A DNA stretch of 64,000 nucleotides from Ruminococcus sp. GTDB taxonomy: Bacteria > Bacillota > Clostridia > Oscillospirales > Ruminococcaceae. The notes under the pieces were generated by a model that worked only from the letters and a program-made list of their open reading frames with translations, was not told where the DNA came from and ran no database searches. Positions 37,591 to 46,443 of this stretch are shown here, piece by piece. Numbering within the stretch: position 1 is the stretch's first letter; each line of letters begins with the position of its first letter. Both the position numbers and the translations under genes were made by a program. The DNA lies in assembly GCA_021770655.1 (NCBI GenBank), contig JAETQO010000003.1, forward strand, positions 1 to 64,000, in the 5' to 3' direction.

Positions 37591-38754
37591 ATGGAATTTT
37601 TAAAACGTGCATGGGCTGAGATCGATCTGGACAGCATCGAGCGTAATTTAACCGAATACAGAAAGTATATCGGAGAAAGCACAGAGATCATGTGCGTGGT
37701 AAAAGCAAGCTGTTACGGACATTTTGACAATGCGGTAGTCCCGTTCCTTGAAAACGAGATGAATATTCATTGGTTCGCAGTTTCAAATATCCGCGAGGCT
37801 GAGCGGCTCAGAGAAATGGGAATAAAAGGCGAAATACTCATTCTGGGCTATACGCCGCCCGAAAACGCTACGAAGCTTACCTCGCTGAACATCATTCAGG
37901 CGTGCACAGAGCTTGCCTATGCGGAAGAACTTTCGGAATTATCCGACGGAAAGCTGAGACTTCACGCCGCTGTCGATACCGGAATGACCCGCATCGGACT
38001 TCACGGCAGTAACGAAGAGATATGCAGTGATCTTGACAAGATATCAAAGCTGAAAAACATCTCCCTAGAGGGAATTTTCACCCACTACGCCGTTGCCGAC
38101 AGTCTTGATCCCGACGATAATACATATACCGAAAAGCAGACGGAAAAGATACTTTCCGTCGCAGACCTATGCGAAAAGCAGGGCGTAAAACTTTCAAAGG
38201 TTCATTTCCTCAATTCGGCTGGCGGCGTATACTATTATAATAAGCACAGCTCTCTGGCAAGGCTCGGCATAATCCTCTACGGACTTTACCCCGACCCGGC
38301 AAAGCCTCTGCCCTTTATCCCCGAACCCGCAATGCAGTTCAAAGCCGCAGTAGCGCAGGTAAAATACATAGATGAAGGCACTTGCGTAAGCTACGGAAGA
38401 ACCTACAAAGCCGACAAAAGAATAAAGCTTGCCACCATAACCGCAGGCTATGCAGACGGATACCCCAGAGCCTTGTCAAATAAAGGCGAGGTAATTATCC
38501 ACGGCAAAAAATGCCCTATTACAGGCAGAATATGTATGGATCAGTTTATGTGCGACGTAAGCGGAGTAGACGATGTAAAAGCGGGAGACGAAGCTATCCT
38601 TATAGGCTCAGACGGAGAGAATTCCATAACCGCCGACGAGATCGGCGCGCTTACCGGTACTATAGGCTATGAAATAGTCTGCGGCGTGTCTGCAAGGGTG
38701 CCCAGAGTGATCTACCGTCACGGAGAACAGATCGCAGTCTATGAATTTGAATAA
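37591..38754 (+). CDS. alr: Alanine racemase
   Basis: This 387-residue PLP enzyme interconverts L- and D-alanine for peptidoglycan. The PLP lysine is Lys38 in VVKASCYGHF, a variant of the usual VKADAYGHG. The second catalytic residue is the Tyr of CVSYGRTY near residue 270. The C-terminal domain has ITGRICMDQFMCDVS. An AAAAGGAAG site precedes the ATG. It is followed 17 bases later by mtnA. The changed lysine motif could indicate a racemase with altered substrate. Confidence 0.88.
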   Translation: MEFLKRAWAEIDLDSIERNLTEYRKYIGESTEIMCVVKASCYGHFDNAVVPFLENEMNIHWFAVSNIREAERLREMGIKGEILILGYTPPENATKLTSLNIIQACTELAYAEELSELSDGKLRLHAAVDTGMTRIGLHGSNEEICSDLDKISKLKNISLEGIFTHYAVADSLDPDDNTYTEKQTEKILSVADLCEKQGVKLSKVHFLNSAGGVYYYNKHSSLARLGIILYGLYPDPAKPLPFIPEPAMQFKAAVAQVKYIDEGTCVSYGRTYKADKRIKLATITAGYADGYPRALSNKGEVIIHGKKCPITGRICMDQFMCDVSGVDDVKAGDEAILIGSDGENSITADEIGALTGTIGYEIVCGVSARVPRVIYRHGEQIAVYEFE

Positions 38755-38771
38755 CCAAAAAGGAGCGCTCT

Positions 38772-39824
38772 ATGATATATAACACAGACGACCCCGTTAT
38801 CCTTTCCGAGGATAAACGAGCTGTCATTGCTGTCGATCAGACCAGACTTCCCGCCGAGTTTGTTCACATAAGACTTGAAACCGCCGAGGAAATTTTTGAG
38901 GCTGTCAAAAGGCTGAGAGTAAGAGGAGCTCCCTGCATAGGCATCGGCGCCGCCTACGGACTTGCAGTCTGCGGACTGAATATCTCCGAAAGCTGCAAAA
39001 GCAAGGAAGATTTTTTGAACCGCCTTAAAGCCACTGCGGACTATCTTTGCTCCTGCCGTCCTACCGCAGTAAATCTGTCATGGGCGCTTAACAGAGTATA
39101 TTCCGCCGCAGAGAAAAACAGACTCCTTGAAATTTCACAAATCACGGATATTCTTTTTGACGAGGCCGTAAAAATACACCGGGAGGACATTTCCACCTGC
39201 AAAAAGATTTCCGAGCTTGGTCTTACCCTTGTGAAAAGCGGCGACGGGATACTTACTCACTGCAACGCTGGCGCACTTGCTACCTCGCGTTACGGCACGG
39301 GACTGGGTCCTCTCCTTCTGGGTGCGGAGCAAGGCGTGAAATTTCATTGCTATGTGGACGAAACCAGACCGCTCCTGCAAGGCGCAAGGCTTACCGCGTG
39401 GGAGCTTTCAAAAGCGGGGCAGGACGTGACCCTTATCTGCGACAATATGTCCTCACTCTGTATGAAACAGGGAAAGATAAACGCCTGCTTCACAGGCTGT
39501 GACAGAGTTGCACGAAACGGCGATACCGCCAATAAGATAGGCACTTCAGCCGTAGCGATACTCGCCAAGCATTACGGGATACCGTTCTACGTCTTCTGTC
39601 CCACCTCTACCATAGATCTCTCCTGCAAAAGCGGCGAGGACATCATAATTGAAGAACGGGAAAGCGACGAAATAAAAAGCCTGTTTTTCAGCAGACCCGT
39701 AGCACCCGAAAATATAAAATGCTACAATCCCGCTTTCGATGTCACCCCCGCCGAGCTTATAACGGCTATTGTGACCGAAAAGGGCATTTTCTATCCGCCC
39801 TATGATTTTGAGAATAAATTATAA
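38772..39824 (+). CDS. mtnA: Methylthioribose-1-phosphate isomerase
   Basis: This 350-residue enzyme turns methylthioribose-1-phosphate into the ribulose form in methionine salvage (or 5-deoxyribose-1-phosphate in related shunts). Diagnostic motifs are RGAPCIGIGAAYGLAV, LTHCNAGALATSRYGT with the catalytic Cys, and FTGCDRVARNGDTANKIGT with the catalytic Asp. AAAAGGAG precedes the ATG. The MTA/SAH deaminase-like gene downstream supports a role in recycling S-adenosylmethionine by-products. Confidence 0.94.
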   Translation: MIYNTDDPVILSEDKRAVIAVDQTRLPAEFVHIRLETAEEIFEAVKRLRVRGAPCIGIGAAYGLAVCGLNISESCKSKEDFLNRLKATADYLCSCRPTAVNLSWALNRVYSAAEKNRLLEISQITDILFDEAVKIHREDISTCKKISELGLTLVKSGDGILTHCNAGALATSRYGTGLGPLLLGAEQGVKFHCYVDETRPLLQGARLTAWELSKAGQDVTLICDNMSSLCMKQGKINACFTGCDRVARNGDTANKIGTSAVAILAKHYGIPFYVFCPTSTIDLSCKSGEDIIIEERESDEIKSLFFSRPVAPENIKCYNPAFDVTPAELITAIVTEKGIFYPPYDFENKL

Positions 39825-39852
39825 CTATTTAAATTAATCGAGGTAACATAAA

Positions 39853-40335
39853 ATGATTAAAAAAATATCCGAAAAAGATATACCAGAATGCGTTCAGGTT
39901 ATCAAAGACAGCTTTCTTACAGTTGCAAATGAGTTTAATTTTACCGAAGAAAATGCTGCGCGGTTTACTGCCTTTGCAATAAATAATGAACGCCTGCTGT
40001 GGCAGTATAATGAACAACGACCTATGTTTGGATATTATAATGACAACGGAAAAATAGTCGGTTATTTTTCTCTTGAAATAAAGGACAATTCGGAATGCGA
40101 ATTAAACAATCTTTGCGTACTACCAGCATACCGACATCAAAAAATCGGAGGCTTATTGCTTGAATATGCTTTTGATAAAGCAGCCGAAATGAACTGTACA
40201 AAAATGAGTATCGGTATCGTTGAAGAAAACAAGATGCTGCGGAAATGGTATGAAAATTACGGATTTAAACATATCGGAACACAAAAGTATGATTTCTTTC
40301 CTTTTACCTGCGGATATATGGAAAAAGAACTGTAA
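39853..40335 (+). CDS. GNAT-family N-acetyltransferase
   Basis: This 160-residue protein has the acetyl-CoA-binding loop LPAYRHQKIGGLLLEYA near residue 97 and a C-terminal NYGFKHIGTQKY block typical of GNATs. The substrate is unknown. It lies between mtnA and the amidohydrolase, with 28 and 25 bases on either side, so it is probably co-transcribed. Confidence 0.88.
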   Translation: MIKKISEKDIPECVQVIKDSFLTVANEFNFTEENAARFTAFAINNERLLWQYNEQRPMFGYYNDNGKIVGYFSLEIKDNSECELNNLCVLPAYRHQKIGGLLLEYAFDKAAEMNCTKMSIGIVEENKMLRKWYENYGFKHIGTQKYDFFPFTCGYMEKEL

Positions 40336-40360
40336 AATTACATAGAAAAGAGGAATCCCA

Positions 40361-41641
40361 ATGATAAGATTTTATAACGGAAAAGTAATGATGATGCAAA
40401 GGGGCATAGAAACAGAAAATATCGAAGTGTGGACGGATAAAGACAAAATATCCTTTGTGGGAATTCCATCGGCGGAGGATTTGCAGAACAGGCACTTCGA
40501 CCGTGAATACGACCTGAAAGGCAACCTGCTTATGCCCTCATTCAAGAACGCCCACACCCATTCCGCTATGACCTTTTTACGCTCTTATGCAGACGATCTG
40601 CCCTTACAGGACTGGCTCTTCAAGCAGGTCTTTCCTATGGAGGCAAAGCTTGACGGCGAAAAGGTCTACTGGCTCACAAAGCTTGCGATTTTAGAGTATC
40701 TTACCACAGGCTGTACAGCCGCATTCGATATGTATTTTGAGCTTGACGACTACGTTAAGGCTTGTACAGAAAGCGGTTTCAGAAGTGTGCTGTGCGGCTC
40801 AATCAGCGGCGACAGCTCCGCCCTTGAAAGACTTGAAAACAACTACCTGAAATATAACGGCAAATCTCCTCTTATAAGCTTTATGCTCGGCTTCCATGCC
40901 GAATACACCTGCGAAAAGGAGCTTATCGAGGGGGTCGGAAAGCTTGCCGCAAAATATAAAGCCCCCGTTGCGGTACATAACTCCGAGACCGCAAAGGAGG
41001 TCAGAGAGTGCGCCGAGAAATACGGCGTCACCCCCACCAAGCTTTTCGACAGCTTCGGTATTTACGACTTCGGCGGCGCAGGCTTCCACTGCGTATATAT
41101 GTCCGACGAGGACCTGAACATTTTCAGAGATAAAGACGTTTACGCAGTCCATTGCCCCGGTTCAAACGTCAAGCTTGCAAGCGGTATCGCTCCTATAACC
41201 AAAATACAGTCTATGGGCATAAACATCGCCCTAGGCACCGACGGTCCTGCAAGCAATAACTGTCTTGATATGTTCAGAGAAATGTTCCTTATGACAGGAC
41301 TGCAAAAGATCGCCTGTAACGACGCCTCCGCCTGTCCGGCAGACAAGGTGCTTCAAGCCGCGACCATAGGTTCCGCAAGAGCAATGACGCTCTTCGACTG
41401 CGACTGTATCGCCGCAGGAAAACAGGCGGATCTTATCGTCATCGACCTTGATCAGCCCAATATGCAGCCGCTTAATAATATCGGCAAGAATATCGTCTAC
41501 AGCGGTTCAAAGCAGAACGTAAAGCTAACCATGTGCGCAGGAAAAATACTCTATGAAAACGGTGATTTCTTTATTGGTGAGAAGCCGGAAACCATATACA
41601 AAAAAGCCAACGAGATAATCGGCTCAATGAAAAACAGCTGA
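40361..41641 (+). CDS. mtaD: Amidohydrolase, MTA/SAH deaminase-like
   Basis: This 426-residue metal-dependent deaminase has the metal-binding HTH in KNAHTHSAMTFLR, His in GFHAEYTC, and the AVHCPGSNVKLASG and ALGTDGPASNN blocks typical of 5-methylthioadenosine/S-adenosylhomocysteine deaminases. The pairing with mtnA supports processing of methylthioadenosine. Other purine or guanine deaminases of the same superfamily cannot be excluded. Confidence 0.82.
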   Translation: MIRFYNGKVMMMQRGIETENIEVWTDKDKISFVGIPSAEDLQNRHFDREYDLKGNLLMPSFKNAHTHSAMTFLRSYADDLPLQDWLFKQVFPMEAKLDGEKVYWLTKLAILEYLTTGCTAAFDMYFELDDYVKACTESGFRSVLCGSISGDSSALERLENNYLKYNGKSPLISFMLGFHAEYTCEKELIEGVGKLAAKYKAPVAVHNSETAKEVRECAEKYGVTPTKLFDSFGIYDFGGAGFHCVYMSDEDLNIFRDKDVYAVHCPGSNVKLASGIAPITKIQSMGINIALGTDGPASNNCLDMFREMFLMTGLQKIACNDASACPADKVLQAATIGSARAMTLFDCDCIAAGKQADLIVIDLDQPNMQPLNNIGKNIVYSGSKQNVKLTMCAGKILYENGDFFIGEKPETIYKKANEIIGSMKNS

Positions 41642-41732
41642 TGTTTTTCCCAGCTATATCCATAAACACAGACGTTTTCTTGTATACGGTACAGAATGTG
41701 TGTATATTCTTGATTAAATTTGTGAAAATCTA

Positions 41733-41761
41733 TTGACAAATTACATCATATAGTTTAATAT
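41733..41761 (+). promoter_or_regulatory. Promoter of the zinc-ribbon protein gene
   Basis: TTGACA (41733-41738) is followed after 17 bases by TAATAT (41756-41761), about 60 bases before the ATG at 41820. Confidence 0.6.
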
Positions 41762-41819
41762 ATTAATATGAAGTGTTTTTTCTTCAGAAAATTTTTTAAG
41801 GATATGGAGAGATTTTATT

Positions 41820-42566
41820 ATGTCAAAATTTTGCGGACAATGCGGAGCGCAGTTAAACGATAACGCTACGTTCTGTACAAACTGCGGCGCAAGCATAACA
41901 CCACAGCAGACTGCCGCTCAGCAAACCTCGGCTCCTGTTTCGGGCTTTCAGCAGGCTGCACAGAATATCAATATGAATACTATCAAAGACGCCGTTTCAA
42001 TGGAAAACATCAAAAATCTTAAAAGCAAGCCGAATAAGCTTACTATAGCGATCCTCGGCATACTGCTGGCGCTTATTATTATTCTTGTCATCATTCTCTG
42101 CGCTATCTTCGGCGGCGGAAGCTATAAGACGCCGATCGATAATCTTGTCAAGGTCTACAATAAAGGAGACGGCGACGCTCTCGAAGATCTTATGCCTCCA
42201 TACTATGACGATATGAGCGAAGCTCTGAGCGGTCTTGCAGACGTTGATTTTGACGAAAAAGCCGAAGAGATCAGAGATGAATTTGAAGATGAATTCGGTG
42301 AGGACGCTAAAATGTCCTATGAGATCATCGACAAGGAAAAGCTTGACGACGACGAGCTTGACGATTATAACGCTATGTCTTCACTTACCTCTCTCCTGAG
42401 CGATAAGAAAGCCTCCAAGTACGAAGTAACAAAAGCTTACCAGCTTACCGTTAAGTTCACCGTTGAGGGCGATGACGATGATTCGTCTGAGAAAATGGAT
42501 ATCGTCGTAGGTAAAATGGACGGCGAATGGTGTCTGCTTGACGGCGGCGACCTTGACATTATGTAA
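41820..42566 (+). CDS. Zinc-ribbon membrane protein with acidic C-terminal domain
   Basis: This 248-residue protein has an N-terminal zinc ribbon (CGQCGAQLNDNATFCTNCG), a Gln/Ala-rich linker and one membrane helix (about residues 78-102). An extracytoplasmic domain follows, beginning YKTPIDNLVKVYNKGDGDALEDLMPP, of the kind found in DUF4878-like stress or lipoprotein domains. It is very acidic near its end. Own promoter and terminator. Function unknown. Confidence 0.85.
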   Translation: MSKFCGQCGAQLNDNATFCTNCGASITPQQTAAQQTSAPVSGFQQAAQNINMNTIKDAVSMENIKNLKSKPNKLTIAILGILLALIIILVIILCAIFGGGSYKTPIDNLVKVYNKGDGDALEDLMPPYYDDMSEALSGLADVDFDEKAEEIRDEFEDEFGEDAKMSYEIIDKEKLDDDELDDYNAMSSLTSLLSDKKASKYEVTKAYQLTVKFTVEGDDDDSSEKMDIVVGKMDGEWCLLDGGDLDIM

Positions 42567-42590
42567 TAACACAACTACATAAAATCAATC

Positions 42591-42615
42591 GGGCGGATCA
42601 TTTCCGCCCTTTTTT
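42591..42615 (+). terminator. Intrinsic terminator of the zinc-ribbon protein gene
   Basis: GGGCGGA (42591-42597) pairs with TCCGCCC (42603-42609), followed by six T residues. Confidence 0.9.
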
Positions 42616-42632
42616 GAAAAAACGCGGTGTTT

Positions 42633-43136
42633 ATGATGAAACTGAAAATCAGAATATGCGCCCTTGCATTGGCGGCGCTTAGTCTCTGTTCCTGCGGAAA
42701 GCAGGAGAGAGCCACACTCAATTACGAACAGCCCGTGTCTACCATGACCTGTGCGGCAGAATACAGCGATACTCGATCCTACCTGTCCTGTTTCACACCG
42801 GAAGCAAAGGCGGAATATGAGGAGTCGGAAGAGTATAACCCTTCGCTTGCCGAAACTCTGCTCACACGAGGGGACGATAAAGACGGTTGTTCGCTGGAGT
42901 ATAAGATCACCAATAAGCGGGAGCTTGACAAGTCGGACATCTCCGAACTTGAACGGCAGTATAAAAACAGCTACCGAAAAAATATAACCGTAAAAAAAGC
43001 AATGGAACTGAACGTTACTTTCAATGAAAAGCTAAACGGTAAGACTCTGAGCAATACGCGTGAAATAACGGTTGTAAAAATCGAAAACAGCTGGCTGATC
43101 TTCGGAAATGTCATAACCGATTTTAATTTTACATGA
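42633..43136 (+). CDS. Small lipoprotein, function unknown
   Basis: This roughly 167-residue lipoprotein has the lipobox LCSC near residue 21, then a soluble domain with Glu/Lys-rich helices. Two adjacent ATGs (42633, 42636) are possible; no clear ribosome site is seen and a GTG two codons up is open. The domain pattern (ESTYLSCFTP-like helix then EITVVKIENSWLIFGNV strand) recalls the extracytoplasmic part of the preceding gene, so the two may be distant paralogues. A family-B repeat lies just after it. Confidence 0.75.
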   Translation: MMKLKIRICALALAALSLCSCGKQERATLNYEQPVSTMTCAAEYSDTRSYLSCFTPEAKAEYEESEEYNPSLAETLLTRGDDKDGCSLEYKITNKRELDKSDISELERQYKNSYRKNITVKKAMELNVTFNEKLNGKTLSNTREITVVKIENSWLIFGNVITDFNFT

Positions 43137-43146
43137 TCCGGAAAAA

Positions 43147-43290
43147 TTAAGGAAACACCGCACAACTATTGTGTGCGGATAACGCAGGAATACTTGTATC
43201 TTTCAAAGAGTTTCTGTGCAGGATGACGGAAAATCGGCAAGTTAGACGTGCATAAAGCCGTTAGGCGGCAGCTGTGCGGTGTTGCCTTAA
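43147..43290. repeat. 144-bp inverted-repeat element, family B copy 2
   Basis: Ends are TTAAGGAAACACCGCACAAC and, inverted, TTAAGGCAACACCGCACAGC. It inserts between two genes, ending 28 bases before the next start codon. The shared ends with 19296-19376 and 45276-45292 define a family. Confidence 0.85.
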
Positions 43291-43318
43291 ACAACGAAAA
43301 ACGAAAAGAGGTATTGTT

Positions 43319-44113
43319 ATGGATAATTGTCCAAATTGCGGTCTGCCTGTAAAAGAGGGCGCAAAGTTCTGTGCGGCTTGCGGAACAAGAATGCCGCAGC
43401 AGCTGATAAACAACATAATCTGCTCTGTGTGCGGAAATTCCGTAAGCGCAGGCGCAAAATTCTGTAACGTGTGCGGAACGGCAGTTCCGGAGTCCGAACA
43501 GCAGTCGACAAAGCCTGAGACCGAAGACAGCAATCCGGAAATGGAATCTATCGAAGTGCCGGAGCTTCATTTTGACGACGCACCGGTAAAACCCCAGAGT
43601 ATTCCTCCCACAACTCCCGATATGCCTACAATGGACAGCATATATCTTCCGGGACAGGAGCCTGCCGCATCAGCGCCGGCAAAAAAGCCAGAGGCGCCTA
43701 CCGCCGAAGAGATAGCTATGGCGTCAAGAACGGTATCCGTTCAGGATACGCCCACCGTCTCCGATACAGTGTATGCAGGAGCCGCCGCCGCTACACAGGC
43801 GGCGTCAAAGGTGCTCACTCCGGAGGGCTATCAAACGGTCGGCAGTCAAGGAGTTATCCCTCCGCAGGGACAGCCGAATCGGCCCGTACAGCCGCAGAAC
43901 GCTCAATACAACCAGTACAATCAGCAAATTAACAGCGGCATAACTCCGGGCAAGGGGGCAGGCGCGCTTGTACCTATCATACTTATAATACTTATTCTTG
44001 CGGTTATCTGCGTTGACGTGTTCTGGCTTTTCAGAGATCAGATCTTCGGCGACAAGGACGACAGCAGTGAAAACTGCGCAGTAGTTACTCTCATCGACGA
44101 GGAACTTCTCTGA
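43319..44113 (+). CDS. Double zinc-ribbon membrane protein
   Basis: This 264-residue protein has two N-terminal zinc ribbons (CPNCGLPVKEGAKFCAACG and CSVCGNSVSAGAKFCNVCG), then a long Pro/Gln/Ala-rich disordered region. A membrane helix lies near residues 218-240 (LVPIILIILILAVICVDVFW), with a short acidic outer tail. The ATG at 43319 has an AAGAGG site; the frame runs 15 codons up into the repeat. It resembles the zinc-ribbon proteins at 41.8 kb and 15.1 kb. Function unknown. Confidence 0.83.
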   Translation: MDNCPNCGLPVKEGAKFCAACGTRMPQQLINNIICSVCGNSVSAGAKFCNVCGTAVPESEQQSTKPETEDSNPEMESIEVPELHFDDAPVKPQSIPPTTPDMPTMDSIYLPGQEPAASAPAKKPEAPTAEEIAMASRTVSVQDTPTVSDTVYAGAAAATQAASKVLTPEGYQTVGSQGVIPPQGQPNRPVQPQNAQYNQYNQQINSGITPGKGAGALVPIILIILILAVICVDVFWLFRDQIFGDKDDSSENCAVVTLIDEELL

Positions 44114-44131
44114 TTTAAAATTACCGCATAT

Positions 44132-44170
44132 AACAAGCGGATCATGATTTATCTGATCCGCCTGTTGCTT
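44132..44170 (+). terminator. Intrinsic terminator of the double zinc-ribbon gene
   Basis: GCGGATCA (44137-44144) pairs with TGATCCGC (44154-44161), with AACA/TGTT extending the stem, followed by a T-rich tract. Confidence 0.8.
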
Positions 44171-44194
44171 TTTATGAACGGACAAACGATCGAT

Positions 44195-44234
44195 AAAAAA
44201 GCAGGAATGCCCACAGCGGGAATCCCTGCTTTTT
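44195..44234. terminator. Second, bidirectional hairpin terminator
   Basis: AAAAAAGCAGG (44195-44205) pairs with CCTGCTTTTT (44225-44234). It lies between convergent genes and has T runs on both strands, so it could also end the minus-strand lipoprotein gene. Confidence 0.75.
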
Positions 44235-44289
44235 ATAGTTATGCTTTGCCGATTTAAGTCATTCAAGTCTTATTCCGTGAGCTTTTCGG

Positions 44290-44997
44290 CTATTTGGAAA
44301 GATGAACAATAAATGGGAAAACAGATCCGAGCGGTACATATTGCAGTATGTTTATATCATCTATCCCATCGCCGTATTCAGATTTCCAGGAATCAACAGA
44401 GACTTGAGAATCAATCATTACCTTGAATTCGTAATTAATCATAACATCATTATACTCTCCTATTTCGACATCGTCAGTAAAGGAATAACTATCCCCCGGT
44501 TTTATAGTATGACCATCAAAATCGGCGGTGACGATAGGATTTGAGTTATCAACTTTGTCTGAAACAAAAGATATAGACGGTCTGAAATCCGCACATATAT
44601 TTTCATCGGAAAGATTCTCGTATGTGGTAGTGAATGTGATATTATTTTCATTTACCGTATATGTAAAACTGCCTTTAAGCTTTCCGTCGCAGGTTACTAT
44701 CTCATGATCGGAAATTCGTTCATAATAAAGGTTTAAATAATTTAAATTGTGAGCTTGACTTACATACCCGATTGTATTGTCGACAGAAATATCCTCAATC
44801 GAAAAAATGCTCTGCTCATTTTGTTCGGTTTGGTCGTTCTGCTCCGACAAAGACACATTATCGGTCAAAACCGAATCGCTTTCGGCAAGATAAGAGCTGC
44901 CGTTTACAGATGATGTTTCCTCGATGTCACTGCATGAACAAAATGTTATGCTAACCGCCAATACCGATGCTAATACAATAGCGTAAAATGATCGCAT
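44290..44997 (-). CDS. Lipoprotein, function unknown
   Basis: This 235-residue lipoprotein has the lipobox FCSC near residue 22, a Ser/Glu/Gln-rich linker to about residue 65, and a beta-rich domain of about 160 residues (SFTYTVNENNITFTTTYENLSDENI). The domain pattern resembles immunoglobulin-like secreted modules, but no family is recognised. AAGGAGAG precedes the ATG. It is more AT-rich than core genes. The stretch 45000-45434 downstream of its start holds only a half repeat and the tRNA promoter. Confidence 0.8.
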   Translation of the reverse strand: MRSFYAIVLASVLAVSITFCSCSDIEETSSVNGSSYLAESDSVLTDNVSLSEQNDQTEQNEQSIFSIEDISVDNTIGYVSQAHNLNYLNLYYERISDHEIVTCDGKLKGSFTYTVNENNITFTTTYENLSDENICADFRPSISFVSDKVDNSNPIVTADFDGHTIKPGDSYSFTDDVEIGEYNDVMINYEFKVMIDSQVSVDSWKSEYGDGIDDINILQYVPLGSVFPFIVHLSK

Positions 44998-45274
44998 ATA
45001 TCTTCTCTCCTTGTTCCAATTTATTTGTAACCGGTTATTTACAACTGATTTTCCAAAAACATTTGTTATTTTTATCCAAATGTTTGAACTACGTTATTTG
45101 AAAAATACAAATCCCTATTACGATGCAGTGAAACTAAATTCATATTTAACAGCCTCAGAAATACTCTGCCCAACTGTTCCTTGGATTCAGTATACCATAT
45201 TAAAGAAATTCTGGCAACGGTGCATAAAAGCTTTGGATATTTAACTGCAATCCTGTAAATAACGCTTTATATAC

Positions 45275-45292
45275 TTTAAGGCAACACCGCAG
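45275..45292 (+). repeat. Half copy of repeat family B
   Basis: TTTAAGGCAACACCGCA matches one end of the family-B elements. No matching inverted end is visible nearby, so this is probably a decayed or single-ended remnant. Confidence 0.55.
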
Positions 45293-45368
45293 TTGACCGC
45301 TTAACAATATGTAAAAATATATGAACCATGTAAATTTAGTAATAATACGAATTTCCGAAAAAAAATGC

Positions 45369-45397
45369 TTGACAAATTACAGCGAAAATGCTATAAT
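45369..45397 (+). promoter_or_regulatory. Consensus promoter of tRNA-Leu
   Basis: TTGACA (45369-45374) and TATAAT (45392-45397) are separated by 17 bases, a perfect sigma-A consensus, 37 bases above the tRNA. Confidence 0.92.
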
Positions 45398-45434
45398 AAT
45401 TAAGCTGAGTTCGTTAAGAACGGCAAAATGATAT

Positions 45435-45518
45435 GCGGCAGTGCTGGAACTGGCAGACAGGCACGTTTGAGGGGCGTGTGTCCTTGACGTACGGGTTCAA
45501 GTCCCGTTTGCCGCACCA
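45435..45518 (+). tRNA. tRNA-Leu (GAG)
   Basis: This is a class II tRNA of 84 bases with encoded CCA. The acceptor GCGGCAG pairs with TTGCCGC. The anticodon loop TTGAGGG gives anticodon GAG. The long variable arm is GTCCTTGAC and the T arm is ACGGG-TTCAAGT-CCCGT. The accessory island starts just after it. I found no second copy of its 3-prime end further right in the window. Confidence 0.95.
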
Positions 45519-45520
45519 AA

Positions 45521-45651
45521 AGATATAGCAAAGTTCGTAGAACAAGATTTCTGCGAACTTTGTTCTAATATCTAAAAAAGAACAAACGCATTGTTTGATT
45601 GATTCAAAGGCACTCGAACTGAATGCCCTTGAATCAGCCAAGCAAACAGCC
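45521..45651. other. Two long hairpins downstream of tRNA-Leu
   Basis: The first (45521-45573) pairs CAAAGTTCG-AGAA with TTCT-CGAACTTTG, with AGATAT/ATATCT at its ends. The second (45599-45643) pairs TGATTCAA-GGCA with TGCC-TTGAATCA and is extended by GTTTGATT-like arms. Neither has a strong T tract. They may process or terminate the tRNA transcript or be remnants of an integration junction. Confidence 0.5.
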
Positions 45652-45687
45652 TGACTGAATATATAAAATTATCGTAAAGATAAGATT

Positions 45688-45903
45688 ATGTTAGTCAATA
45701 TAATGAAGTTTCCCTTTGGCAAAGTCACTTTTGACCCCTCTGCAGTGATGTCATTTGACAGCGGACTGGACTGTGACACCGTAAGGTTACATCGGCACGA
45801 GGTTATTGCCCTTGCTTTGTTACTTTCACAGGTAGCTCACACCACAGTGTTTATACTCGCTGAGACTGCTCTGAGCAGTCTGTCACGGCGCACATTGAGT
45901 TAG
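45688..45903 (+). CDS. Uncertain 71-residue ORF in the island
   Basis: A short open frame (MLVNIMKFPFGKVTFDPSAV...) has no strong ribosome site and no recognised domain. Its amino-acid mix is plausible for a protein (FDSGLDCDTVRLHRHEVIALALLL), so it could be a remnant of a mobile-element gene. Nothing else convincing lies between 45660 and 46130. Confidence 0.25.
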   Translation: MLVNIMKFPFGKVTFDPSAVMSFDSGLDCDTVRLHRHEVIALALLLSQVAHTTVFILAETALSSLSRRTLS

Positions 45904-46133
45904 CTGTCAAAAGGCAGGCTCGCAAAGGCGAAGCTGTTACAATGCAACTGATAAAATCAGCAGTTATTAGTGATTTCGCAAAGATTACATTTCATTATTT
46001 CTTTATTATGCGTCCAGCCGATAGGTCCTCAAAAAAGTGGGAGCTTTTAGTGCCTATCGGGATATATATCAACCATATTTGGTTAATACCAAAAACAAAA
46101 GAGTGTCCCACAGCCGTAAACTATGAAACACTC

Positions 46134-46294
46134 TTGACACTATGACAAAATCGTGTTATAATGAAACACGATAAGTTGGCATTCACTAAATGTTTTCATA
46201 GTTGAGGGAACAACTGTGAATTCAGGGCGTAGGGCTTTTGGTAGAAGTTCTGCGCCTATGTGGGTGCTTATTATTTTTAATAAAATACCCACAT
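46134..46294 (+). ncRNA. Candidate small RNA with consensus promoter
   Basis: TTGACA (46134-46139) and TATAAT (46157-46162), 17 bases apart, form a perfect promoter. The predicted transcript (from about 46169) contains no plus-strand ORF with a ribosome site. It contains three successive hairpins: AGTTG/CAACT (46200-46215), GGCGTAG/CTGCGCC (46226-46256), and a long one pairing ATGTGGGT (46258-46265) with ACCCACAT (46287-46294), with TTATTA/TAATAA inside. Only the minus-strand Fic gene follows, so the RNA would end there. I know no family with this structure. Confidence 0.5.
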
Positions 46295-46443
46295 TTATAG
46301 TATACCATATATTATATAACTTGTCAATGGTTTTATGAAAAAATTTCAATTTTTATGTGTTCAGTTCATTGACAACTGAACATTGATAAGCTCGATTGAT
46401 AAATAAATGCAGATCAGATGACATAATATTATAAGTATAAAAA

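Noticed and set aside
45011..45244. 77-codon ORF between the lipoprotein and tRNA-Leu
   Set aside because: No ribosome site, no domain-like pattern, and composition like non-coding AT-rich DNA.
46140..46349. 69-codon minus-strand ORF over the candidate small RNA
   Set aside because: No ribosome site; it runs through the perfect plus-strand promoter and hairpins, which explain the region better.
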